Positions 27,158 to 32,754 of a stretch of 36,712 bases of DNA are shown here, one piece after another. Each line of letters starts with the position of its first letter. The first letter of the stretch is position 1. The DNA lies in IMG/VR virus record IMGVR_UViG_3300010885_006095, positions 1 through 36,712 of that record. One strand, written 5' to 3'. The stretch is from a virus. A model generated the notes under the pieces. That model was not told the DNA's origin and searched no databases. It was given only the letters and a program-made list of their open reading frames with translations. A program made the position numbers and the translations under genes.

Positions 27158-27346
27158 CTATTCACCATCAATGCTATTGATGTACTCTTCAGAAGCACGA
27201 TAAACAAAGTTGATGAGTGCGCCAACACCAGTCCATAAGGCAGTTTTCCAAATTTCTAAACCACCTACAGCACCACCTACAAGAATACCTGTTGAGGCAA
27301 ACACGAATGTTGCGACTGCTTTCTTGGCTGATTCTGAATATTTCAT
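27158..27346 (-). CDS. small membrane protein, holin candidate (62 aa)
   Basis: Two hydrophobic segments are visible: VATFVFASTGILVGGAVGG and WKTALWTGVGALINFVY, separated by a short polar turn (LEI), with a Lys-rich N-terminus and an acidic C-terminus (EEYINSIDGE). This size and two-pass topology match small phage holins. Its gene start overlaps the stop of another small membrane protein gene, so the two may act as a holin/antiholin pair, although the endolysin is encoded ~22 kb away on the same strand. GAGGG precedes the ATG. Confidence 0.6.
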   Translation of the reverse strand: MKYSESAKKAVATFVFASTGILVGGAVGGLEIWKTALWTGVGALINFVYRASEEYINSIDGE

Positions 27347-27537
27347 AATCCCTCTTTCAAGTGGTATTCAACATGATCGTCCAAACGATCATCTATGTGG
27401 TCAACTTTATCTTCAATACGGCGAAGAACTTTATAGTTCTCACCGTGTTCTTTAGTATTGCGAGCGTCAAATCTTTTTAAAGCCAACATTAGAGGACCAC
27501 CAATAAGTGCGACGACAATAGGGGTGATCCAATACAT
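27343..27537 (-). CDS. small membrane protein with coiled-coil tail, holin-like (64 aa)
   Basis: I place the start at ATG 27537, just after the previous stop (1-nt gap), rather than TTG 27558. One N-terminal membrane segment (YWITPIVVALIGGPLMLAL) is followed by a charged helical domain (KRFDARNTKEHGENYKVLRRIEDKVDHIDDRLDDHVEYHL) with heptad-like spacing. Single-pass proteins with this layout are often annotated as holins or membrane proteins in actinophages. No clear GGAGG is visible, so translation may be coupled to the upstream gene. Function inferred. Confidence 0.55.
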   Translation of the reverse strand: MYWITPIVVALIGGPLMLALKRFDARNTKEHGENYKVLRRIEDKVDHIDDRLDDHVEYHLKEGL

Positions 27538-27538
27538 G

Positions 27539-27766
27539 TTAGACCCAACGGGTCCCAACAGGTTCGGCTTTAATCCCAGCTTGTGTGGCTTGCCTCATCT
27601 GCTCATCTTGACGTTGTTTAATAGTCGGGCCATGAAAGTCCTCTTTGCCATGCGCAAACCCTAGACGAATCCCTTTTAGGTGGCATGCAAAACATACCGC
27701 GCCTCTACGCGGAAGTACGTCAAAGGAGAACAATTTTGAACATTCTGTGCAGTTAATAGATCCCAT
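27539..27766 (-). CDS. zinc-ribbon protein (75-76 aa)
   Basis: The product has CTEC near the N-terminus and CFAC about 18 residues later, giving a CxxC...CxxC zinc-ribbon pattern. The following segment HLKGIRLGFAHGKEDFHGPTIKQRQDEQ is basic and helical. Similar proteins occur beside terminase genes in actinophages. A nucleic-acid or packaging accessory role is possible but not shown. GTG 27769 precedes ATG 27766; GGTAAC is 20 nt before the GTG. Confidence 0.6.
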   Translation of the reverse strand: MGSINCTECSKLFSFDVLPRRGAVCFACHLKGIRLGFAHGKEDFHGPTIKQRQDEQMRQATQAGIKAEPVGTRWV

Positions 27767-27783
27767 CACATTAAGAATGGTTC

Positions 27784-27789
27784 GTTACC
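27784..27789 (-). promoter_or_regulatory. GGTAAC start-upstream element, copy 4
   Basis: AGGTAACGA on the minus strand lies exactly 20 nt before the GTGATGG at 27769 and includes the TAA stop of the large terminase gene. Confidence 0.45.
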
Positions 27790-29377
27790 TGTTGTTTCTA
27801 GTGTTATATGCGCCGATAGGTATGGGATCTGTGCCATGATCTTCACTCATAACAAATCGTTCAAACCAATGCAAACTATATTTAGGTATAGGGGCTTCGG
27901 TACGATATTCGGGCAACCACACATATTTTAACATTTGATATGTGATAGCCAGGGACATTACACGGTCGTCATGGGGTGAACCATGCATTTTGCCGTTAGG
28001 GTCACGGACGAATGTTCTTAATTCTGCAATAGTGTGGCTATCAAACAAAGCAAGCTCAGAGTCACGGATAGAAGCAGAAAGTTCGTCAATAGCCAAAGGT
28101 TTTGTGGCTGTCGTAGTACGCCAACCCAACTGTTCAGTCGCCTCAGGGCGACGTTGCTGTAATCTGCGAGTGCGGTAAATATTTTTGTAACCATATCGTT
28201 GTAAAGCTTTCAGAGTAGTTAGACCGTGGTTGTTATTTTCTACACCTACAAGAGCACCGTTAAACCACCAGCCTATTTCGGCAAGAAGGTCACCAAAAAG
28301 GTCAGGTTCAATATGACCATGCCAGTGTCCTACAACTTCTAACGATCTAGCCTCAATAATATGTGCGGTAGAGTAGTCGCCGTGTACTAAACCTTCAGCA
28401 ACGTCAGCGCCGACAACATATACACCTTCGGGTTTGGGGTATTCCCAAATAGCGAACTCGCCTTCAGGTACTATTCTGAAATCACAGTTCTTTTTAGAAA
28501 TAGTATGCAAATATCCGCGAGCAGGTTCAATAGTTTCTAAAGAATCCAATAGATCTATATCAAAGACAGGATTACCTGACTTAATAAATGCTTCTTCGGG
28601 GGTACGAGGATATTCTTGGTGTAACTGCCATCCAGGCATAGTTTTGCATTTAGATTCGTACCAGTCCTCGTCACGGTCGCCAGCAGACCAAGGCCAAAAA
28701 ATACCTTTAAAAAGGTTTGCCCCTGTTTGCGAACCAGTCCAAAGGTGGTGAAAGAAGTTACCTGAACCGTTGGCTGTGGATAAACAGATAACACGACCAC
28801 CAACGTCAGCAATCGGCTCAATAGAAGCCCACGCTTCCTCAGAGTTGGGTAGGAATGCCATCTCGTCAACAATAACAAGATACACGGATTCACCACGAGC
28901 AGGATCATTGCCCGATGGTAATGATTCAATCGCAGACTCATTCGAGAAAGTCATTTTTAACTGGTTATCAGAAGTGATCTGAGGGCCACGTTCTTTCATC
29001 CACTGAGGAATGAACTTAAACCCATACTTAGATTTCTGTAGCAACTTTGCGGCTTCGCGTTCAGTACGAGACAACATGACAACAAAGCGATCCTGCCAAA
29101 AAAACGTCAACCAAAAAGCGTATGCAGCACCAAGAGTAGAGAAACCGATTTGTCGTGCTTTTAGAACCACACTGTAACGGTTAGACAGCCATGCTCGGAT
29201 TGTTTCAATCTGAGCTTCTCGCATCTCAAAAGGTATCCGTCCTCGCTCAGGATGTTTGATATACCAATAGTTGGTACAGAAGTGCTCAAAGGCATCCACG
29301 AGGTCGTCAATTGAACCGTCTTGAGGTCCTTTACATTTACGCCACTCACGTTCATTGAGTAGTTCATTCAGATCCAT
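27785..29377 (-). CDS. terL: terminase large subunit
   Basis: The 530-residue protein is a complete two-domain packaging motor. The ATPase domain shows a Walker A-like LKARQIGFST (residues 72-81, a classical variant without the usual GKS), Walker B VYLVIVDE (D171, E172) and the coupling motif CLSTANG (198-204). The C-terminal RNase H-fold nuclease domain shows VVGADVAEG (D325), LVGVENNNHG (E380) and HDDR (D469/D470), which hold the two metal ions that cut concatemeric DNA. It docks on the portal and is fed by the small subunit encoded upstream. GAGGA lies upstream of ATG 29377, inside the end of a 42-residue gene. Confidence 0.95.
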   Translation of the reverse strand: MDLNELLNEREWRKCKGPQDGSIDDLVDAFEHFCTNYWYIKHPERGRIPFEMREAQIETIRAWLSNRYSVVLKARQIGFSTLGAAYAFWLTFFWQDRFVVMLSRTEREAAKLLQKSKYGFKFIPQWMKERGPQITSDNQLKMTFSNESAIESLPSGNDPARGESVYLVIVDEMAFLPNSEEAWASIEPIADVGGRVICLSTANGSGNFFHHLWTGSQTGANLFKGIFWPWSAGDRDEDWYESKCKTMPGWQLHQEYPRTPEEAFIKSGNPVFDIDLLDSLETIEPARGYLHTISKKNCDFRIVPEGEFAIWEYPKPEGVYVVGADVAEGLVHGDYSTAHIIEARSLEVVGHWHGHIEPDLFGDLLAEIGWWFNGALVGVENNNHGLTTLKALQRYGYKNIYRTRRLQQRRPEATEQLGWRTTTATKPLAIDELSASIRDSELALFDSHTIAELRTFVRDPNGKMHGSPHDDRVMSLAITYQMLKYVWLPEYRTEAPIPKYSLHWFERFVMSEDHGTDPIPIGAYNTRNNR

Positions 29378-29492
29378 TGTTCCTCATCTTAAGAGGCTCA
29401 TCATCCAATTCGCCACAGGCGGGACATTGCCACTTACAAGCTAGTGGTGGATACTCTTCACCACAAACAGGGCATTCAATTAGTTCGCTCAT
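29364..29492 (-). CDS. 42-residue zinc-ribbon protein between terminase genes
   Basis: This short gene is read from ATG 29492, which overlaps the small-terminase TGA (ATGA), to TGA 29366-29364 inside the terL start. The product begins MSELIECPVCGEEYPPL and carries CPVC and, 17 residues downstream, CPAC, making one four-cysteine zinc ribbon, followed by an acidic tail (ELDDEPLKMRNNGSE). Its ATGA junction on one side and coupling to terL on the other argue that it is translated. It could be a packaging cofactor or just a DNA-binding ribbon; function unknown. Confidence 0.65.
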   Translation of the reverse strand: MSELIECPVCGEEYPPLACKWQCPACGELDDEPLKMRNNGSE

Positions 29493-29917
29493 ACCACACG
29501 AAGTTTGCGAGATTCTTTTTCCTGTGACGCAACAGCAGAAATTAGATCTTCAAGTTCCTTGTCTGACAACTGACCGATATTTGTCTCAGATTTGACGGTG
29601 AGGGTTGGGGGAGCCATTCTGTTTGTAGCTTGCAAGTACAACTGGGCAGCTTTGATGTCGCCGCCCAACGCCTTCTCATACAGAGTGTCCAGCAGACGCT
29701 GAGAACGCTCAGGAGAACCCTGTACATCATCAACCTTGGACTGCCATTCTTTACGAAAAACATCTTTCTTTTCCCAACGCCGTAAAGTACTAATATTGAC
29801 CCCGATAGAGTCAGCGTACTTTTCTTTGGACGTAGGTGTCCTTTCAGAAGGTGGTGTACACAACCAACCGATATACGCTTCTTGGCGCGAATCCAAAACA
29901 TTTTCTTCAAGTCCCAT
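29489..29917 (-). CDS. terS: putative terminase small subunit, helix-turn-helix
   Basis: The 142-143-residue protein has a helix-turn-helix at ~25-60 (SKEKYADSIGVNISTLRRWEKKDVFRKEW), a common N-terminal module of small terminases that recognises the packaging site. It is followed by a helical region (RSQRLLDTLYEKALGGDIKAAQLYLQATNRM) and a C-terminal ISAVASQEKESRKLR. It lies directly upstream of a zinc-ribbon gene and terL, the usual arrangement. Start is ATG 29917 (TTG 29920 precedes it). It is the first gene of the leftward late block. Confidence 0.75.
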   Translation of the reverse strand: MGLEENVLDSRQEAYIGWLCTPPSERTPTSKEKYADSIGVNISTLRRWEKKDVFRKEWQSKVDDVQGSPERSQRLLDTLYEKALGGDIKAAQLYLQATNRMAPPTLTVKSETNIGQLSDKELEDLISAVASQEKESRKLRVV

Positions 29918-30057
29918 CAAAATACAGGCAACTTCGTTACCTGTTTAGGTATGTAACGGGTAACGCTTAGGTTAGGGGCCACCAAGTAATCCGTTCCTAC
30001 CGCAGGGGCGGGACGGATCTAGTGACCTAGAAACAAGTTGCGACGACAGGAGTCAAT
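29918..30057. promoter_or_regulatory. divergent region between late packaging and right-arm genes
   Basis: This 140-bp gap separates the leftward terminase operon from the rightward genes, so it should hold promoters for both. It contains three GTTAC/GTAAC blocks with two orientations (29935-29965) and TCTAG-TGAC-CTAGA (30018-30031), a 5-bp inverted repeat. I cannot identify clear -35/-10 hexamers. Because it adjoins the small terminase gene, a packaging start site is possible but not demonstrable from sequence alone. Confidence 0.4.
29936..29941 (-). promoter_or_regulatory. GGTAAC start-upstream element, copy 5
   Basis: AGGTAACGA on the minus strand lies 21 nt before the TTGATGG at 29920, one base further than the other four copies. 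The same gap also contains GTAAC at 29953-29957 and GGTAACG at 29959-29965 on the plus strand, making inverted copies. Confidence 0.4.
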
Positions 30058-30393
30058 ATGATTGCACCATCAATAACAACAGGCACTTTGGGTGCCGCTA
30101 ATGATACATTAGCCGTAGGTGGGTCAGGAGTAGATTTAATTATAGTTCAAACCACTGGTACATGGGTTGGAACTATTACTTCCGAGATTTCTTTGGATGG
30201 AACAAACTGGTTTTCAAATGCTATGATTAACTCAGGGCAAACATCTGCTGCAACATTAGCAACCACTTGGACTAGTAACTGTATTATGAAAACTTCTAGT
30301 CAACTTAGGGTTCCGTTCTTTAGAGTTAAAATGACTCCTTATACTAGTGGCACTGCAACTGTCACTATTTATGGTGATAGAGCAGTCAAGTAA
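30058..30393 (+). CDS. beta-sandwich virion decoration-like protein (111 aa)
   Basis: The product is rich in Thr, Ser, Gly and Val with alternating strands (GVDLIIVQTTGTWVGTITSEISLDGTNWFS, LRVPFFRVKMTPYTSGTATVTIYGD). The GTWxGTIxxExSxDGxxW pattern and the final TSGTATVTIYG are recurrent in small phage proteins thought to form beta-sandwich decorations or spikes on the capsid or tail. No signal peptide or membrane segment is seen. AGGAG precedes ATG 30058, and its TAA overlaps the next gene's start (TAATG). Confidence 0.6.
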   Translation: MIAPSITTGTLGAANDTLAVGGSGVDLIIVQTTGTWVGTITSEISLDGTNWFSNAMINSGQTSAATLATTWTSNCIMKTSSQLRVPFFRVKMTPYTSGTATVTIYGDRAVK

Positions 30394-30554
30394 TGGCTGC
30401 CAAGAAAGCAATGCATCGTATGCCTAATGGCAAAATGATGGCTGGTGCTAAGCATGGTTCTAAAGAGTATGCTTCACCTGCCGCTAAGAAGCGTCATGAA
30501 GCCAAAGAAACACCAGCTAAAAAGAAAATGGAGCGACGACAAGGGAAGTCATGA
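30393..30554 (+). CDS. small basic protein (53 aa)
   Basis: Starts at ATG 30393 overlapping the previous TAA (TAATG) and ends at TGA 30552-30554, overlapping the next ATG (ATGA). The product, MAAKKAMHRMPNGKMMAGAK at the start, is rich in Lys, Met and His, with KKRHEAKETPAKKKMERRQ at the end. A (M/H)RMPNGKMM segment is recurrent in tiny basic phage proteins next to virion genes. Tight overlaps on both sides argue it is real. It may bind DNA or be packed in the capsid; no function shown. Confidence 0.65.
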   Translation: MAAKKAMHRMPNGKMMAGAKHGSKEYASPAAKKRHEAKETPAKKKMERRQGKS

Positions 30555-30826
30555 CTATTAAACGTGGATCTGAAACCTTTGCAGGGTACAACAAACCGAA
30601 ACGTACCCCGTCACACCCCAAAAAGTCGCATGCTGTCCTCGCAAAAGAAGGTAGCACTGTCAAGTTAATTAGGTTTGGTCAGCAGGGTGTCAGTGGCTCC
30701 CCTAAAAAAGCGGGAGAATCTGCTTCTTATAGGGCACGCAGGGAATCCTTTAAAGCACGACACGCCAGCAACATTAAGAAAGGCAAAATGAGCGCGGCTT
30801 ATTGGGCTGACAAAGTAAAATGGTAA
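30551..30826 (+). CDS. DUF5872-like small basic protein (91 aa)
   Basis: The product contains YNKPKRTPSHPKKSHAVLAKEG, KLIRFGQQGVSGSPKK and YRARRESFKARHASNIKKGKMSAAYWADKVKW, a pattern conserved in a short family found in many phages and some algal viruses (DUF5872-type). It is strongly basic with an invariant Trp at the end. The role is unknown; association with capsid or DNA is inferred from charge and neighbours. The gene overlaps both the preceding basic gene and the following gene. Confidence 0.7.
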   Translation: MTIKRGSETFAGYNKPKRTPSHPKKSHAVLAKEGSTVKLIRFGQQGVSGSPKKAGESASYRARRESFKARHASNIKKGKMSAAYWADKVKW

Positions 30827-31092
30827 AAAAGAAAGCACCCAAAATACCACCCCTAGTAGAAATCTTTTGGGAAGATCACTACAGCATGGGTGACGACTGG
30901 CACGAACCAGGAGCCAAACATGAACCATGCGTACTATCAGCAGTAGGCTACCTTGTCGCTGAGAACGAGCAGTACTATTGGGTCGCTTGTACGTACGAAC
31001 TAGCTACAGGAAACTACTCTGCGGGGACAGCAGTTCTCAAGAACTGCGTCACCTACTTCTGTGAGCATACTTCAGCCCGCAAAATACATTAA
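30820..31092 (+). CDS. conserved hypothetical protein (90 aa)
   Basis: Begins at ATG 30820, overlapping the previous gene by 7 nt. The N-terminus is basic (MVKKKAPKIPP), then PLVEIFWEDHYSMGDDW and VGYLVAENEQYYWVACTYELATGNYSAG, short strands that suggest a small beta domain; the WxDxxSxGDDW and VGYLV pattern is common in a class of small phage proteins. No catalytic motif is evident. It is the last gene before a 373-nt gap. Confidence 0.6.
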   Translation: MVKKKAPKIPPLVEIFWEDHYSMGDDWHEPGAKHEPCVLSAVGYLVAENEQYYWVACTYELATGNYSAGTAVLKNCVTYFCEHTSARKIH

Positions 31093-31145
31093 AACATATT
31101 CCTATCTGCGACGACAGTAATACAAAGTATCACAAATAGTCCTCT

Positions 31146-31159
31146 GTGACTATAGTCAC
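31146..31159. other. 14-bp perfect palindrome
   Basis: GTGACTATAGTCAC equals its own reverse complement over 14 bases. It is a single copy in the intergenic gap and could be a binding site for a dimeric protein; no matching protein is identified. Confidence 0.4.
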
Positions 31160-31426
31160 CCCAACATATAGAATCATCACGATTTGGCTACACCCCAATG
31201 TATCTTTTCTCTCGTTTTGGCGTACGGGCACCTATGCTGGGGGGTGCATGATGACACGCAACGACATGAATATGCCCATATAACAGTTCCTGCTCAACAC
31301 CCTGTTTTCTCGTGCCCGCTAGGGTGTAACAGATGTGCAATACAACACCAGTGCGCTCGCAAGAGTAGACATCAAGTGTTCGTGTTGCATGGTTGGTATC
31401 TGTTGGTTAGCAAATCACAAACCCAT

Positions 31427-31446
31427 TTTGGAACGACCGTTCCAAA
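31427..31446. repeat. TTGGAAC palindrome/hairpin, copy 1
   Basis: TTTGGAAC-GACC-GTTCCAAA, an 8-bp perfect stem with a 4-nt loop. It ends 19 nt before the ATG of the 31466 gene and just before its ribosome site, where a bound regulator or stem could influence expression. Same core as copies at 31914, 32644 and 33565. Confidence 0.7.
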
Positions 31447-31465
31447 TTACAAAGGAGATAACAAA

Positions 31466-31912
31466 ATGAGTAAGAACATCAACTGCGATTTCGCATCGCA
31501 CGAATTGTTAATCACCAAGGGCGAACAGCAATCGCTCAAGGGCTGGTGGAAAGCAGGCGACGAATGTCGCAAGTCTTTCCGCAAGGAAAACGGTGCACCG
31601 AATGTTTCGTTGTACGCAAAAGCAGCTAGCAAGGTTGCTAGCGACAATACTGAGGACACGATCCGCAAGTATGTCGGTTACATCATCAAGGCTCAGGACG
31701 CTGGTTACAAGGTCACTGAGTTTAAGGGCATCATGCATTTGCGTGAGACCATGGCAGGTCAGGGCAACCGTGCTGTTGTTGCAAAGAAAGAACCGAAGTC
31801 AATTCGCTTCAGCGCACAACGCAAGGAGGAACTTGCTTCCATCTTGCGCCGTGCCAAGGTCAGCGATGCTGAGATCGCTTCCTTGTTTGCTTTCGGCACA
31901 CTTGGCAAGTGA
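31466..31912 (+). CDS. hypothetical protein flanked by palindromes (148 aa)
   Basis: ATG 31466 has AAAGGAG 9 nt upstream. The 148-residue product is basic and helical: LITKGEQQSLKGWWKAGDECRKSFRKENGAPNVS, a long Lys/Ala middle, and RRAKVSDAEIASLFAFGTLGK at the end. A DNA- or RNA-binding role is conceivable from its charge. The TTGGAAC palindrome lies directly before its ribosome site and again one base after its TGA, so the gene could regulate these elements or be a cassette bounded by them. I recognise no family. Confidence 0.6.
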   Translation: MSKNINCDFASHELLITKGEQQSLKGWWKAGDECRKSFRKENGAPNVSLYAKAASKVASDNTEDTIRKYVGYIIKAQDAGYKVTEFKGIMHLRETMAGQGNRAVVAKKEPKSIRFSAQRKEELASILRRAKVSDAEIASLFAFGTLGK

Positions 31913-31913
31913 T

Positions 31914-31931
31914 TTGGAACGCTCGTTCCAA
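31914..31931. repeat. TTGGAAC palindrome/hairpin, copy 2
   Basis: TTGGAAC-GCTC-GTTCCAA, a 7-bp stem with a GCTC loop, starting one base after the TGA of the 31466 gene and just upstream of a hammerhead-like core. Confidence 0.7.
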
Positions 31932-31943
31932 TTTCAAATAGTT

Positions 31944-31990
31944 GAAACGCCGTGAGGCGTATAGCAGAGTTCGCCTACTGCTACTGATGA
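31944..31990 (+). ncRNA. hammerhead-like core with weak stem II
   Basis: GAAA (31944-31947), stem III CGCC-GTGA-GGCG (31948-31959), UA (31960-31961), stem I TAGCAG / CTGCTA (31962-31967 and 31978-31983) and CTGATGA (31984-31990) occur in hammerhead order and spacing. Stem I differs in sequence from the 32.2-kb copy yet still pairs. The bases that should form stem II (U31943 against U31991, then only two adjacent pairs) do not pair well, so it is probably inactive, degenerate or a relative. Expected cut, if active, is after A31961. Confidence 0.55.
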
Positions 31991-32017
31991 TACAGGCGTA
32001 ACCGAAAGGAAATCATA

Positions 32018-32224
32018 ATGAAGCGTGTTGATTGGCACTTAGTGAATAACAAAGGTGTCCGCACTTTGTGGGCATTTGAGGTTGGTGATGATGGCAAGGT
32101 TAATCCTTGGATTTATCAGAGCAACATTAAGGTTGATGTTCGTCGTGCTGACATCTTTCTTATTCATGAAAGCGAATACTTTGAGCCTGGCAATGTTCCT
32201 TGTGGCTCAATTATTATTGACTGA
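32018..32224 (+). CDS. small hypothetical protein (68 aa)
   Basis: ATG 32018 has GAAAGG 9 nt upstream in a leader repeated before several neighbours. The 68-residue product starts MKRVDWHLVNNKGVRTLWAFEV, with aromatic-rich strands (NPWIYQSNIKVDVRRADIFLIHESEYF) and a hydrophobic end (GSIIID). It looks like a small beta-rich globular protein; no family recognised. A hammerhead-like element lies between it and the upstream gene, and the complete ribozyme begins at its stop codon (TGA 32222-32224), so its mRNA 3' end may be set by self-cleavage. Confidence 0.6.
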   Translation: MKRVDWHLVNNKGVRTLWAFEVGDDGKVNPWIYQSNIKVDVRRADIFLIHESEYFEPGNVPCGSIIID

Positions 32225-32278
32225 CGAAACGCCTTCGGGCGTAATCCGCAGGTGTGCTCTGCGGGTCTGATGAGTCAG
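32221..32278 (+). ncRNA. hammerhead ribozyme, stem II open (type II-like)
   Basis: All core pieces are present in order: CTGAC (32221-32225), GAAA (32226-32229), stem III CGCC-TTCG-GGCG (32230-32241), U32242-A32243, stem I ATCCGCAG / CTGCGGGT (32244-32251 and 32259-32266) around a 7-nt loop, CTGATGA (32267-32273), then GTCAG (32274-32278). Stem I pairs 8 bp (one G-U), stem III 4 bp plus the A15.1-U16.1 pair, and stem II 5 perfect bp with G-C next to the core. Cleavage is expected after A32243, 19 nt past the stop of the preceding gene and 55 nt before the next ATG. The RNA fold was read by eye. Confidence 0.85.
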
Positions 32279-32298
32279 CACATTGAAAGGAAATCATA

Positions 32299-32643
32299 AT
32301 GAATATCATTGCAATGTTGTTCGCAATGTCGTTGCCTTTGGGCTTCGCCATTGCCTTGATCACTGAAAGGCATCGTGTTAAGAGCGACGCATTTCAGGTT
32401 CGCACTATGCGTTACACCCGCATTGAGCACACGCTTGACGACGATGATTTTTGGGACGACGATATATGCCTGTTTCATTGGTCTTTTGATTGCTCTTGTT
32501 TTGAGCATATTGCGGTGACAGATGTGCATGATCCGTATGAGATTGTGTTGCCGTTTCACGAACGCATTGAACCACCCGATTGGGTTGATGGTTGGGTTGC
32601 ACCGCAAGTGAAGTGGATTGTGAAGTCCAAAGCCAATAAGTAA
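32299..32643 (+). CDS. small secreted or membrane-anchored protein (114 aa)
   Basis: The N-terminus MNIIAMLFAMSLPLGFAIALITE is a membrane segment or uncleaved signal; the rest is hydrophilic with an unusually acidic loop (HTLDDDDFWDDDICLFHW), a cysteine pair (FDCSCFEH) and Pro/Trp-rich strands (ERIEPPDWVDGWVAPQVKW). The exposed part may act outside the cytoplasmic membrane. The leader GAAAGG precedes ATG 32299, 55 nt after the predicted ribozyme cut. Its TAA is directly followed by TTGGAAC palindrome copy 3. Function unknown. Confidence 0.6.
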   Translation: MNIIAMLFAMSLPLGFAIALITERHRVKSDAFQVRTMRYTRIEHTLDDDDFWDDDICLFHWSFDCSCFEHIAVTDVHDPYEIVLPFHERIEPPDWVDGWVAPQVKWIVKSKANK

Positions 32644-32661
32644 TTGGAACGCTCGTTCCAA
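32644..32661. repeat. TTGGAAC palindrome/hairpin, copy 3
   Basis: TTGGAAC-GCTC-GTTCCAA, identical to copy 2, starting at the base after the TAA stop of the preceding gene. Confidence 0.75.
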
Positions 32662-32663
32662 AA

Positions 32664-32710
32664 TGCGTAGCCATGCGTGGCTTGTTCGGGTTCAATTCCC
32701 GACTACGCAC
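32664..32710 (+). ncRNA. tRNA-like acceptor/T-arm structure (short)
   Basis: TGCGTAG (32664-32670) pairs with CTACGCA (32703-32709) over 7 bp. Directly before the 3' strand is a T-arm-like hairpin TCGGG-TTCAATT-CCCGA (32686-32702), with 5 bp and the 7-nt loop of canonical T-loop pattern (TTCRANY). Between them is only CCA-TGCG-TGG (32671-32680) and a short linker, so D and anticodon arms are missing. The unpaired 3' base is C and no CCA follows. It is not a normal tRNA; a tRNA remnant or tRNA-mimicking RNA is inferred. Confidence 0.55.
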
Positions 32711-32711
32711 T

Positions 32712-32734
32712 ACCGAATACAATCCCGTATCGGT
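32712..32734 (+). ncRNA. bulged hairpin upstream of 32755 gene
   Basis: ACCG (32712-32715), bulged A, ATAC (32717-32720), loop AATCCC, GTAT (32727-32730), CGGT (32731-32734). A sibling with compensatory changes lies at 33648-33669. It ends 20 nt before ATG 32755, just upstream of the ribosome site. Confidence 0.6.
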
Positions 32735-32754
32735 TACATGAAAGGTAAATCATA

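Larger units (their letters stand above)
31093..31465 (+). promoter_or_regulatory. long intergenic region upstream of the 31466 gene
   Basis: This 373-nt stretch has no convincing gene. The frame open from 31184 is His/Cys/Gln-rich, lacks a ribosome site at its TTG, and the real start of the downstream gene has AAAGGAG. The region holds a 14-bp perfect palindrome (31146-31159), a 7-bp inverted repeat ACACCCT/AGGGTGT (31297-31303 and 31321-31327), and the first TTGGAAC palindrome (31427-31446). A weak TTGCAT-N17-TAGCAA pair (31385-31413) could be a promoter. It probably carries the 5' control region of the right-hand gene string. Confidence 0.4.

Noticed and set aside
31385-31413. TTGCAT-N17-TAGCAA as a definite sigma-70 promoter
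   Set aside because: The -10 match is weak and no second feature supports it, so it is only mentioned within the intergenic entry.
31184-31465. Upstream extension of the 31466 gene from a TTG at 31184
   Set aside because: The segment is His/Cys/Gln-rich, has no ribosome site and runs through the palindrome; AAAGGAG sits before ATG 31466.
32664-32710. Full-length tRNA gene
   Set aside because: Only the acceptor and T-arm parts are present; no D arm, no anticodon loop and no encoded CCA, so I call it tRNA-like only.
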